DNA from: Lachnospiraceae bacterium M18-1
Lineage (GTDB): Bacteria; Bacillota; Clostridia; Lachnospirales; Lachnospiraceae
Length of the DNA stretch: 64,000 nt
Assembly (NCBI GenBank): GCA_000403295.2
Contig: KE159609.1
Location: forward strand, 464,725 to 528,724
Direction of reading: 5' to 3'
Below the pieces are notes generated by a model. That model saw nothing but the letters and a program-made list of their open reading frames with translations. It did no database searches and was not told where the DNA came from. Below are positions 1 to 8,306 of this stretch, one piece after another. The translations under genes were made by a program, and so were the position numbers. Position 1 is the stretch's first letter. Every line of letters begins with the position of its first letter.

Positions 1-1
1 T

Positions 2-1588
2 GAACCGGAGTATACCGAAGAGTATGAAGGCGAAGGGGCGGATTACGAGGATGCCGGATATGGAGAAGCTGAACCGGAGTATACCGAAGAGTATGGAGGC
101 GAAGAGTCTGACTACGAGAATGCCGGGTATGAAGAGGATGAACCGGAGTATACCGAAGAGTATGAAGACGAAGAGGCGGATTACGAGAATGATGGATATG
201 AAGAAGGTGAGTCTGAATACCGTGAAGAATATGAAGATGTAGAATCAGACTATGAGAATAACGAGTATGAAGAAGGCGAATCGGAATACAGCGGAGAATA
301 TGAAGATGCAAATCCGGGGTATGAAAACGACGAGTATGAAGAGGCTGAATCTGAATATCCAGAAGAGTACGGCGATGAGCCCGATTTTGAAGGCGGATAT
401 GACGAAGAGTATGATCAGGAGCCTGAGTATGAAGATGACTACGAGGAAGATGCTGAGTATGATGACGAAGACTACGAAGACAGCTATGATTACGAGTATG
501 AAGATGACTACGCCGGAGAATATGAAGAGGATGAAGACAATTATGACGCAGCTTCTGTAGAAGCAAACCTGGAAGATGAATTTCGGCCTCAGAGAGCGTC
601 AAGGCATCGGTATGATGAGCGGGAAGTTCCGGATGAAGAGGAAGAAATGAACATTCTCTCCGCAACTACACCTCTCAGCAGGAAGGAAACAGCGAAGCTG
701 ATTGCTACGGGAAAGACCTCGCCTCTGCCCGTGGATGAGATTTCAGATGCACTGTCCATGTCGGACACCGGTTTTGTTGTACATGGAAGATATGACCTTA
801 GAACGCAGAGCGGCATCGGTACAAGGGCAGGCCTGACAGAAGAACAGAAGAAGCTTTTCTCCTACTTTGTGCCGGTCCGGGGCATGAGCGAACAGCTTGT
901 GGACGTACTGGAACAGGATAAAAACTGTACAAATCGGAGGGGAACTTCCAACACCGGCAACCTTCTGATCATCGGAAATAAAGGAAACGGAAAGACCGTA
1001 CTTGCCGTGGATGTAGTAAAGGCAATCCAGAAACAGCGGAATATCCGCCAGGGAAGGGTTGCGATCGTGACTGGAGATTCACTGAACAAAAAGAAGATCA
1101 GCGACATTTTCAGCAAGCTGTACGGAGGCGCGCTGATTATTGAAAAGGCCGGCAAGATGAATGAAAAAACAGTGGCCCGGGTAAATAAGGCTATGGAGAG
1201 GGATACCGGTGAGCTTTTGATCGTGTTGGAGGATCAGCGAAAGCCGCTGGATCGTCTTCTGACATCCAACCGGGAGTTCCGCAGAAAGTTCACAAGCCGT
1301 CTGGAGGTTCCGATCCTGATCAATGATGAGCTTGTTACATTCGGTCAGACCTATGCACAGGAAAATGGATACCAGATTGATGAGATGGGAATCCTTGCGC
1401 TGTACAGCCGGATTGATATGCTGCAGAGGGAAGACCATGCCGTGACCATTGCGGAGGTAAAGGAAGTGATGGACGAGGCTATGGAGCATTCCCAGAAGGC
1501 ATCGGCGAAAAAGCTGGTGAAGCGTGTATTAGGGAAAAACAGGGATGATTCAGACCGGATCATATTGACAGAAAAAGATTTTATTTAA
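2..1588 (+). CDS. AAA+-like domain protein with Tyr/Glu-rich tandem repeats (5' end outside window)
   Basis: The frame is open from the first codon, so the N-terminus lies upstream; 528 residues are visible. The first 138 residues are six 23-residue (69-bp) repeats starting at 2, 71, 140, 209, 278 and 347, built on an E-x-E-Y-x-E-E-Y core followed by D-Y-E-N; acidic Tyr/Glu-rich sequence continues to about residue 200. A SpoVK/CbbX-like AAA+ domain follows: Walker A GNKGNGKT (visible residues 325-332) and SNREFRRKF, which matches the family's arginine-finger segment. Where the family has LFIDEA (Walker B) this protein has LIIEKA, so the catalytic Asp-Glu pair is missing. Nucleotide binding without hydrolysis is therefore possible (inference). 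Cellular role unknown. A strong hairpin terminator separates it from ispE. Confidence 0.75.
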   Translation, partial: EPEYTEEYEGEGADYEDAGYGEAEPEYTEEYGGEESDYENAGYEEDEPEYTEEYEDEEADYENDGYEEGESEYREEYEDVESDYENNEYEEGESEYSGEYEDANPGYENDEYEEAESEYPEEYGDEPDFEGGYDEEYDQEPEYEDDYEEDAEYDDEDYEDSYDYEYEDDYAGEYEEDEDNYDAASVEANLEDEFRPQRASRHRYDEREVPDEEEEMNILSATTPLSRKETAKLIATGKTSPLPVDEISDALSMSDTGFVVHGRYDLRTQSGIGTRAGLTEEQKKLFSYFVPVRGMSEQLVDVLEQDKNCTNRRGTSNTGNLLIIGNKGNGKTVLAVDVVKAIQKQRNIRQGRVAIVTGDSLNKKKISDIFSKLYGGALIIEKAGKMNEKTVARVNKAMERDTGELLIVLEDQRKPLDRLLTSNREFRRKFTSRLEVPILINDELVTFGQTYAQENGYQIDEMGILALYSRIDMLQREDHAVTIAEVKEVMDEAMEHSQKASAKKLVKRVLGKNRDDSDRIILTEKDFI

Positions 1589-1604
1589 TCAGCTTGTATG
1601 GCGA

Positions 1605-1657
1605 CCTCCTCATTAGAATGCGGCTTCATGGCGGACCTTGCTAATGAGGAGGTTTCT
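1605..1657 (+). terminator. Rho-independent terminator
   Basis: A 12-bp perfect stem (1605-1616 with 1641-1652) is followed by TTTCTT. It lies 17 bases after the stop codon of the AAA-like gene and isolates it from ispE. Confidence 0.7.
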
Positions 1658-1704
1658 TATCATATTCGCAGTAAAACTGGATACTAAATGGGAAGGACAG
1701 GAAA

Positions 1705-2580
1705 ATGAGACAGATGGATTTGAAGGCGCTTGCCAAAATTAATTTGGGGCTGGACGTACTTGGACGAAGGGAAGACGGATACCATGATGTGCGTATGGTC
1801 ATGCAGTCCATTTATCTGTATGATAATGTAAGACTGGAATCCAAAGAAGAACCGGGTATTGAACTGTCTTCCAATCTGTACTATCTTCCGGAGGATTCGG
1901 GGAACATTGCATATAAGGCTGCGCAGATGTTGATTGACGAATTTCATCTGGAAGGAGGGGTGCGCATCACATTGGATAAGCATATTCCCGTGGCAGCCGG
2001 CATGGCAGGAGGAAGTTCCAACGCGGCGGCAGTGCTGTTCGGTATGAACCGCCTGTTCGGGCTGGAACTTACCCGGCAGGAACTGATGGAACGAGGCGTC
2101 CGGCTGGGAGCGGACGTACCCTACTGTATTCTGCGCGGCACAGTGCTTGCAGAGGGGATTGGAGAAAAGCTGACGGTTCTGCCTTCCATTCCAAAGTGTG
2201 CGGTGCTGATAGCCAAACCGCCTGTCAGTGTGTCTACGCGGGTAGTTTATGAAGCGCTGGATTCGAAAGAAATCGTGAAACATCCGGATATTGACGGGCT
2301 GATCCGGGCATTGGAGGAGGGAAGCCTGAAAAAGGCGGCCGCATGCATGGGAAATGTGCTGGAAGATGTGACAATCTCCAAATACCCGGTGATTCAGCAA
2401 ATCAAACAGGAAATGCTGAAAGCAGGTGCGCTGAATGCGATGATGAGCGGAAGCGGGCCAACGGTATTCGGCCTGTTTGAGAACAAAATAACGGCAAGAA
2501 ATGCACAGGAAAGGATCAGAAGAAAAGCCCTGGCGAAACAGGTCTATGTGACTAACGTACATAATGCAAGGAGGGAATGA
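1705..2580 (+). CDS. ispE: 4-diphosphocytidyl-2-C-methyl-D-erythritol kinase
   Basis: GHMP-family kinase that phosphorylates CDP-methylerythritol in the non-mevalonate isoprenoid pathway; cytosolic. The 291 residues match the usual family length. The N-terminus carries the hallmark AKINLGLDVLGRREDGYH. The glycine/serine-rich ATP loop PVAAGMAGGSSNAAA is at residues 95-109, and D137 in LGADVPY is the expected catalytic Asp. The start is the ATG behind GGAAGGACAGG; an in-frame ATG nine bases later is also possible. The stop codon falls within the ribosome binding region of the next gene, so the two are probably co-transcribed. Confidence 0.95.
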   Translation: MRQMDLKALAKINLGLDVLGRREDGYHDVRMVMQSIYLYDNVRLESKEEPGIELSSNLYYLPEDSGNIAYKAAQMLIDEFHLEGGVRITLDKHIPVAAGMAGGSSNAAAVLFGMNRLFGLELTRQELMERGVRLGADVPYCILRGTVLAEGIGEKLTVLPSIPKCAVLIAKPPVSVSTRVVYEALDSKEIVKHPDIDGLIRALEEGSLKKAAACMGNVLEDVTISKYPVIQQIKQEMLKAGALNAMMSGSGPTVFGLFENKITARNAQERIRRKALAKQVYVTNVHNARRE

Positions 2581-2582
2581 GG

Positions 2583-3257
2583 ATGGAGACCGGATTTGAA
2601 GTGAACATGAACGATTTTCTGCCCCTTCGGGACGTGGTGTTTCATACGCTGCGCCAGGCAATCCTGAGAGGAGAATTAAAGCCCGGAGAACGTCTGATGG
2701 AAATTAAGCTTGCCAATAAACTGGGTGTCAGCCGGACACCGATCCGGGAGGCCATCCGGAAGCTGGAGCTGGAAGGCCTGGTACTTATCATTCCCAGGCG
2801 GGGCGCAGAGGTTGCTCAGATTACGGAAAAAAGTCTCCGGGATGTACTGGAGGTACGGCGTTCTTTGGAAGCACTGGCAGTTCAGCTCGCCTGTGAGCGG
2901 ATGCAGGCACAGGGACTTCAGGATCTGAAAAATGCGGAAGAGGATTTTGAGAAAGTTCTGGGAAATAACGATATCACTGTTGTGGCCGAAGCCGATGTTG
3001 CATTCCATGACATTATCTATATGGCAACGGACAACCAGCGCCTGATTCAGCTGCTGAGCAATTTTCGGGAGCAGATGTACCGTTACCGGGTAGAATATCT
3101 GAAACGGAAAGAATGCCATCCTAAGCTTCTGGAGGAGCATCAGGGGATCATCTCTGCCATTGAGAACGGCGAAGTGGATTCTGCGACGCGGATTACCTGC
3201 CAGCATATTGATAACCAGGTAGAATGGGTCAGCGGCATTCTGCGCGGACAGGAGTAA
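2583..3257 (+). CDS. GntR-family transcriptional regulator (FadR/FCD type)
   Basis: A one-component DNA-binding regulator. The N-terminal winged helix contains KLANKLGVSRTPIREAIRKL, the classic GntR recognition region, and an all-helical FCD ligand domain fills the rest. The ATG at 2577 overlaps the ispE stop but sits only one base from AAGGAGGG (2568-2574). The ATG used here has seven-base spacing, giving 224 residues. Close coupling to ispE suggests co-transcription rather than a shared function. The effector cannot be predicted from sequence; members often bind organic acids. Confidence 0.85.
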   Translation: METGFEVNMNDFLPLRDVVFHTLRQAILRGELKPGERLMEIKLANKLGVSRTPIREAIRKLELEGLVLIIPRRGAEVAQITEKSLRDVLEVRRSLEALAVQLACERMQAQGLQDLKNAEEDFEKVLGNNDITVVAEADVAFHDIIYMATDNQRLIQLLSNFREQMYRYRVEYLKRKECHPKLLEEHQGIISAIENGEVDSATRITCQHIDNQVEWVSGILRGQE

Positions 3258-3461
3258 GCCTGTATTGTTTATATCGGAGAGGCAGCAGCTTTTTCACAGT
3301 GTGATCTGTTTTGGACAGGAGTTCAGTGTAACATCCAAAGAAGTTTTCAATAAATGGTATACATGAAGGAAAACAGGCAATACTTTCGATATCAAATCTA
3401 TTTCCGAAATGCTCGAAAGAGCGAAAATTCCGGGAGTAAAAAAGATGGAGGAAGTATACAT

Positions 3462-4199
3462 ATGGAACGTAATTGTATGAGCCAGAACCAGGCAGGAACT
3501 GTCTGCCGGAAAAATAAATTCAAAGGATTACGCTTAACTGCCATACAGGCAGGTGACACGAGTCCGGACCTACATGGTAAAGAACGATATGTGATCGTGA
3601 TACTGTCGCTCCTTCTTGCAGCGATGGTTACCTGGTTTCTCATGTGGAAGACCGGCATAGAGGCAGGGAAGCAGATGCAGGAACATCTGGCGGGGGAGGT
3701 CCTGCGGTTCCATATCCTGGCCAACAGCGACAGCGAAGAAGATCAGGCGCTGAAAATTACGGTGCGGGACCGGATCCTGGATTATCTGAAGACAGAGATG
3801 CCGGAGACAAGAGATGCAAAGGAGACTGCCCGCTGGATCCGCAGACATATGGACGAACTGGAAGCTCTGGGCCGCAGGACCGTGGCGGAACAGGGGTACG
3901 ATTATCCGGTCAATGCCGCGGTTACGACATGCTGGTTCCCCGACCGGACCTACGGAGACATGACATTTCCGGCTGGAAACTATGAGGCGCTCAGGATCGA
4001 GCTTGGAGATGCAGACGGGCATAATTGGTGGTGCGTGCTGTATCCGAGTCTCTGTTTTCAGGATGCGGCTAATGCAGTATTTTCCGAGGAGAGTAAGCAG
4101 AAGCTTCAAAATGTTCTGGCAGAAGAAGAATACGCGCAGATGACTGCGGCATCCGATTTTCAGATCAAGTGGTATTTTTGGGAACGGTGGAAAGGATAA
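3462..4199 (+). CDS. spoIIR: Stage II sporulation protein R
   Basis: Forespore-expressed signalling protein that is exported and triggers processing of pro-SigmaE by SpoIIGA in the mother cell. Seen: a basic N-terminal stretch, one membrane segment (about residues 43-62, VIVILSLLLAAMVTWFLM), then the conserved body LRFHILANSDSEEDQALKI, with NAAVTTCWFPDRTYGDMTFP and NWWCVLYPSLC downstream. The frame is open upstream to 3354, but only the ATG chosen here has a good site (GGAGG, nine bases before). The 245-residue product fits the family. Its presence is the best evidence in the window for a spore former. Confidence 0.9.
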   Translation: MERNCMSQNQAGTVCRKNKFKGLRLTAIQAGDTSPDLHGKERYVIVILSLLLAAMVTWFLMWKTGIEAGKQMQEHLAGEVLRFHILANSDSEEDQALKITVRDRILDYLKTEMPETRDAKETARWIRRHMDELEALGRRTVAEQGYDYPVNAAVTTCWFPDRTYGDMTFPAGNYEALRIELGDADGHNWWCVLYPSLCFQDAANAVFSEESKQKLQNVLAEEEYAQMTAASDFQIKWYFWERWKG

Positions 4200-4203
4200 A
4201 AAA

Positions 4204-4908
4204 ATGATTTATACATTTGACAGCAGAGTAAGATACAGCGAGGTGGATCATCAGGGTACATTGACCCTGCCGGCGATGATGAACTATCTGCAGGACTGCA
4301 GCACCTTCCAGTCAGAGGACATCGGGGTGGGATTGTCCGCCCTGCGGGAGAGGAAGCGGGCCTGGCTTCTCTCCTACTGGCAGGTAGAAGCCAGACGGTT
4401 TCCGAAGCTGGGGGAAAGGATCACGGTGGGCACACTGGCTACCGGATTTAAGGGCTTTTTCGGAAACCGGAATTTTTACATAGATGATGAAAATGGAAAC
4501 CGCCTGGCCTGCGCCAATTCCATATGGGTGTTTATGGATGCAGAGGCCGGAAGGCCTGTAAAGCCGGGGGAAGAGGAAATTGCGCCATATGGTCTGGAAA
4601 AACCGCTGGAAATGGAATACGAAGGCAGGAAGATCCGGCTTCCGGAGAATACGCTGGCACTGGAGCCGTTCCCGGTGAGAAGGGCGCATATAGATACCAA
4701 CGAACATGTGAATAACAGCCAGTATATCCAGATGGCCATGGATCTGCTTCCGGGGGATTTTCCGGTTCACAGGCTGCGGGTGGATTATAAAAAATCCGCA
4801 GTCATGGGGGATATCATTTTCCCGAAGCTTTCTCAGGAAGAAGAAAGGACCGTTGTAGAGTTGTGCGATGAGACAGGCCAGGCATATGTAGTGGCGGAGT
4901 TGAAATGA
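4204..4908 (+). CDS. Acyl-ACP thioesterase (double hot-dog, FatA-like)
   Basis: Hydrolyses acyl-acyl-carrier protein to free fatty acid; cytosolic. The 234 residues show two hot-dog repeats: the first has DHQGTLTLPAMMNYLQDCS and the second HIDTNEHVNNSQYIQMA, holding the Asn and His of the plant-type thioesterase active site. It begins four bases after the spoIIR stop, behind GGAAAGGA, so it may be expressed with spoIIR or read through. Standalone acyl-ACP thioesterases of this size are common in Clostridia. Chain-length preference cannot be told. Confidence 0.85.
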   Translation: MIYTFDSRVRYSEVDHQGTLTLPAMMNYLQDCSTFQSEDIGVGLSALRERKRAWLLSYWQVEARRFPKLGERITVGTLATGFKGFFGNRNFYIDDENGNRLACANSIWVFMDAEAGRPVKPGEEEIAPYGLEKPLEMEYEGRKIRLPENTLALEPFPVRRAHIDTNEHVNNSQYIQMAMDLLPGDFPVHRLRVDYKKSAVMGDIIFPKLSQEEERTVVELCDETGQAYVVAELK

Positions 4909-4951
4909 AAAACCGTCTGTTGACAGGATAAAAAATAAAGGAGCAAAAAAG

Positions 4952-6334
4952 ATGAAGTATGATGTGATCATTATCGGCGCAGGCCCGGGAGGGATTTTTT
5001 CTGCGTATGAGCTGGTGAAAGGAAACAAGGATCTGAAGATTGCCGTGTTTGAAGCCGGCAGTCCGCTGGAAAAGCGGAATTGTCCGATCGACGGAGAGAA
5101 GATCAAAAGCTGTGTAAACTGCAAGACGTGTGCGATCATGAGCGGCTTCGGCGGCGCAGGCGCATTTTCCGATGGAAAATATAATATTACCAACGATTTC
5201 GGCGGGACACTGCATGAACATATTGGAAAGCAAGAGGCTATTTCTCTCATGGAATATGTGGACGAGATCAATATGTCCCACGGCGGCGAGGGCACGAAGA
5301 TGTATACCACCGCAGGCTCCAAATTCCGGAAGCTCTGTCTGCAGAACAAGCTGAACCTGCTGAATGCGTCTGTGCGCCATCTGGGAACGGACATCAATTA
5401 TGTGGTCCTTGAAAACCTGTATGCCGAACTCAAGGACAAGGTAGAGTTTCGTTTTCACCATCAGGTGGACCATATCGAACTGCGGGAACAGGGATACCGT
5501 GTGTTCTGCGCAGAAGAGTCGGACGACTGTGATAAATGTATCGTATCCGTGGGCAGGAGCGGAAGCAAATGGATGGAAGAGGTCTGTCAGGAACTGAATA
5601 TCCCGACCAGCTCCAACCGGGTGGATATCGGCGTGCGTGTGGAGCTGCCGGCGGAGATCTTTTCCCATTTGACGGATGAACTGTATGAGAGCAAGATCGT
5701 ATACCGGACAGAAAAATTTGAGGACAATGTCCGGACCTTCTGCATGAATCCGTATGGGATCGTAGTCAATGAAAATACAAAGGGAATCGTGACTGTGAAC
5801 GGACACAGCTATGAAGACCCCGAAAAGCAGACAGAGAATACCAATTTTGCCCTTCTGGTTGCAAAGCATTTCTCAGAACCGTTCAAAGACAGCAACGGAT
5901 ACGGGGAAAGCATTGCGCGCCTGTCCAATATGCTGGGCGGCGGAGTGATCGTGCAGCGTTTCGGAGACCTGATCCGGGGGCGCAGAAGTAACTGGAAACG
6001 GATTGAGGAGGGACTGGTGCGGCCGACGCTGGCAGCGACTCCTGGCGACCTCAGCCTGGTTCTTCCAAAGAGGATCCTGGACGGATTGATCGAGATGATC
6101 TATGCTCTGGATAAGATCGCTCAGGGGACGGCGAATGATGATACGCTCCTGTACGGAGTAGAGGTCAAATTCTATAATATGGAAGTAAATATTGACGAGA
6201 ACCTGGAAACTCCCTATAAGGGGCTGTATGTGATCGGAGACGGCAGCGGCGTGACCCATTCCCTCTCCCATGCGTCGGCAAGCGGCGTGCATGTGGCGCG
6301 GCATATCCTGAGCGGCGTGCGCTCTGCGGACTGA
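4952..6334 (+). CDS. NAD(P)/FAD-dependent oxidoreductase (COG2509-like)
   Basis: A 460-residue flavoprotein. The N-terminus VIIIGAGPGGIFSAYEL is a Rossmann dinucleotide-binding motif. The C-terminus carries the second FAD-contact motif, LYVIGDGSGVTHSLSHASASG. An unusual cysteine set lies between (C44, C54, C57, C60; the last three spaced CxxCxxC) just before SGFGGAGAFSDGKYN. The architecture resembles the uncharacterised FAD-dependent dehydrogenase family often seen in anaerobes; substrate unknown. The strong site AAAGGAG precedes the ATG. It lies between the thioesterase and the S1 protein with gaps of 43 and 120 bases. Confidence 0.85.
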   Translation: MKYDVIIIGAGPGGIFSAYELVKGNKDLKIAVFEAGSPLEKRNCPIDGEKIKSCVNCKTCAIMSGFGGAGAFSDGKYNITNDFGGTLHEHIGKQEAISLMEYVDEINMSHGGEGTKMYTTAGSKFRKLCLQNKLNLLNASVRHLGTDINYVVLENLYAELKDKVEFRFHHQVDHIELREQGYRVFCAEESDDCDKCIVSVGRSGSKWMEEVCQELNIPTSSNRVDIGVRVELPAEIFSHLTDELYESKIVYRTEKFEDNVRTFCMNPYGIVVNENTKGIVTVNGHSYEDPEKQTENTNFALLVAKHFSEPFKDSNGYGESIARLSNMLGGGVIVQRFGDLIRGRRSNWKRIEEGLVRPTLAATPGDLSLVLPKRILDGLIEMIYALDKIAQGTANDDTLLYGVEVKFYNMEVNIDENLETPYKGLYVIGDGSGVTHSLSHASASGVHVARHILSGVRSAD

Positions 6335-6454
6335 TGCTGCGGGATCCGGATCGGATAGAGCCGGGCTGAAAAAGGAAGGCGCCCAGGCGGCTGACATAGT
6401 AGTACAGCTTGTTTTCCGGGCATGGTCCGGTTTTAAAACAGAAAGGAACGAGAG

Positions 6455-7276
6455 ATGAAATTAGGAGAAAAGCAGGTATTGACTGTCGTGAAGGAAGTCT
6501 CCTTCGGCGTATACCTGGGAAATGATGAGCAAAGGGTTCTTCTGCCCAAAAAGCAGGTGCCGGAGGGTATTGAGCCGGGAGACCCGGTGGAAGTGTTTTT
6601 GTATAAGGATTCGGATGACAGGCTGATCGCAACCACCCATGAGCCGAAGCTGACGCTGGGGCAGCTGGCCGTGCTTAAGGTAGCGGATACCAACAGGATG
6701 GGAGCATTTCTGGACTGGGGGCTGGACAAGGACTTGTTTCTGCCCTTTAAACAGCAGACTGCAAAAGTGCAGAAAGGGGATCAGTGCCTGGTGTCCCTGT
6801 ATATTGATAAGAGCGAGAGGCTGTGCGCCACAATGAAGGTGTATCATCTGCTGCAGACAGACTCGCCCTACCAAAAGGACGATAAGGTTACCGGGATCAT
6901 TTACGATACCAGCGACAATTTTGGAATCTTTGTGGCAGTAGATGACAAGTATTCCGCCCTGATTCCCAAAAAGGAGGCGGCCGGCAGGCTCCGTGTGGGC
7001 GAACGCGTAGAAGCCAGGGTCACTGCGGTAAAAGAGGACGGTAAGCTGGACTTAAGCGTAAGGGATAAGATTCCAGAGCAGATGGACAAAGATGCGGAAT
7101 TGATCCTGGATGTGATCCGGGGCTATGGCGGGGAGCTGCCGTTTACCGACAAGGCAGATCCGGAAAAGATCCGTCAGGAATTTGATATGAGCAAGGCCGC
7201 CTTCAAGCGCGGGGTCGGAAGGCTTTTGAAGGAGAGAAAAATAGAGATTCTGGATCAGGGGATTCGGATGAGATAG
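6455..7276 (+). CDS. S1-domain RNA-binding protein, CvfB-like
   Basis: A 273-residue protein of the CvfB/YitL type: tandem S1-like OB folds (about 1-65, 65-130, 140-205; for example GAFLDWGLDKDLFLPFKQQ and FGIFVAVDDKYSALIPKKE) followed by a C-terminal winged helix (FDMSKAAFKRGVGRLLKERKI). CvfB affects virulence and RNA metabolism in staphylococci; its role here is unknown. A strong terminator 25 bases after the stop ends this transcription block. Confidence 0.85.
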   Translation: MKLGEKQVLTVVKEVSFGVYLGNDEQRVLLPKKQVPEGIEPGDPVEVFLYKDSDDRLIATTHEPKLTLGQLAVLKVADTNRMGAFLDWGLDKDLFLPFKQQTAKVQKGDQCLVSLYIDKSERLCATMKVYHLLQTDSPYQKDDKVTGIIYDTSDNFGIFVAVDDKYSALIPKKEAAGRLRVGERVEARVTAVKEDGKLDLSVRDKIPEQMDKDAELILDVIRGYGGELPFTDKADPEKIRQEFDMSKAAFKRGVGRLLKERKIEILDQGIRMR

Positions 7277-7300
7277 ATAAAATAGAAGCAGCTTCTGGTG

Positions 7301-7325
7301 AAAACAGCCGGAGGCTGTTTTTTTG
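7301..7325 (+). terminator. Rho-independent terminator
   Basis: AAAACAGCC pairs with GGCTGTTTT around a GGA loop and is followed by a T run. It closes the ispE-to-CvfB block. Confidence 0.85.
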
Positions 7326-7339
7326 TGTTTTGTGATATG

Positions 7340-7481
7340 AACATTATACTGTTAAAATGTTGGAAAATTTGTAATAATTCAAACAAAATATTAAATTTGC
7401 TTCAAATAAAACATTAAATAATATAAAAATGAAATTAAAGTAACAAATGTTATTGACAGAACAAAAATAGTGTGTTATATT
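7340..7481 (+). promoter_or_regulatory. Promoter and repeated half-sites of the nucleoside operon
   Basis: A near-consensus promoter is visible: TTGACA at 7453-7458, 17-base spacer, TATATT at 7476-7481. Upstream lie a direct repeat (7378-7396 and 7401-7419, 17 of 19 identical, period 23), the palindrome TAACAAATGTTA at 7441-7452 touching the -35 box, and AACATT at 7340-7345 with AAATGTT near 7355. The shared half-site looks like AACATTA/TAATGTT. By inference this is the binding region of the DeoR-type regulator encoded at the end of the operon. The surrounding 7326-7558 is strongly AT-rich and holds no gene. Confidence 0.65.
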
Positions 7482-7558
7482 TACAACATAGAAACAACAA
7501 ACAGATATATTGAAAATGCGCATCAATATAGAGATTCAAAAGTAGGAGGATGTATGAC

Positions 7559-8248
7559 ATGTTAACAGTTGAAGAATTTGCAAAACATTTGGATTTAGCT
7601 TATCTGGCTCCCAATTTACAGAAAGAAGATATCATCGAGGCATGCAACATTGCCAAAAAGTATCATGTGAACGCAGTAAATGTAAATTCCTGCTGGGGAG
7701 AACTGGTGGTGAATGAACTGAAAGGAACCGATGTGGGACCAAGCGCGGTGATCGGCTTCCCATATGGCGCGATGTCAACGAAGTCAAAATTATTTGAACT
7801 TCAGGAGATGGTGGATCTGGGATGTACAGCATGTGATATGGTAGTGAACATCGGCGCTCTCAAAGATGGAGATTATGATCTGGTACGCCATGAGATCAGC
7901 GAGTTTGTGAGAATCTGCGGGGACAACTGCGACACGAAGCTGATCTTTGAAGTTGGATTCTTGACGGATGAGGAGATCGCAGCGCTTACTAAAATCTGTT
8001 GTGAGTGCGGAGTAACTTATGTGAAGACAGCCACAGGTTCTCAGGCGTTTCCAACAGAACATCAGGTAAGGATCATGAAGGAAAACCTGTCCGGCAATAC
8101 AAAGATCAAAGTTTCCGGTGTACCAAGAACCTTTACGATGTCTGCGGCGCTCTATATGTTCGAACATCTCGGAGTCAGCCTCTGCGGGACAAGAAGCGCA
8201 GGAAAGCTTGTGGAAGAATACAGCAAATATCTGGAAGAATTAAAATAA
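7559..8248 (+). CDS. deoC: Deoxyribose-phosphate aldolase-like protein
   Basis: Class I aldolase fold cleaving 2-deoxyribose-5-phosphate to acetaldehyde and glyceraldehyde-3-phosphate. Key residues are present: D93 (CDMVVNIGALKDGD), Schiff-base K156 (YVKTATGSQAF) and K184 (KIKVSG). The last motif continues GVPRT where typical DeoC has GGIRT, so the phosphate-binding loop is non-standard. An ATG at 7550 overlaps the AGGAGGA site; the ATG nine bases later has correct spacing and gives 229 residues. First gene of the nucleoside operon, directly behind its promoter. Confidence 0.8.
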   Translation: MLTVEEFAKHLDLAYLAPNLQKEDIIEACNIAKKYHVNAVNVNSCWGELVVNELKGTDVGPSAVIGFPYGAMSTKSKLFELQEMVDLGCTACDMVVNIGALKDGDYDLVRHEISEFVRICGDNCDTKLIFEVGFLTDEEIAALTKICCECGVTYVKTATGSQAFPTEHQVRIMKENLSGNTKIKVSGVPRTFTMSAALYMFEHLGVSLCGTRSAGKLVEEYSKYLEELK

Positions 8249-8306
8249 GAATAGAATTCAAAAGAAATTCAGAAATTTTCAAAAACAAGGGATGATAGGA
8301 GAAAAT

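Noticed and set aside
2..415. Regular 69-bp repeats resembling a CRISPR or minisatellite array
   Set aside because: They are in frame within one open reading frame, contiguous without unique spacers, and encode a 23-residue protein repeat.
1684..2661. 325-codon minus-strand open frame opposite ispE
   Set aside because: Shadow of ispE: no ribosome site and composition typical of antisense translation.
7378..7419. Two 19-base direct repeats as a CRISPR fragment
   Set aside because: Only two units, four-base spacing, AT-rich, directly upstream of a promoter; better explained as operator sites.
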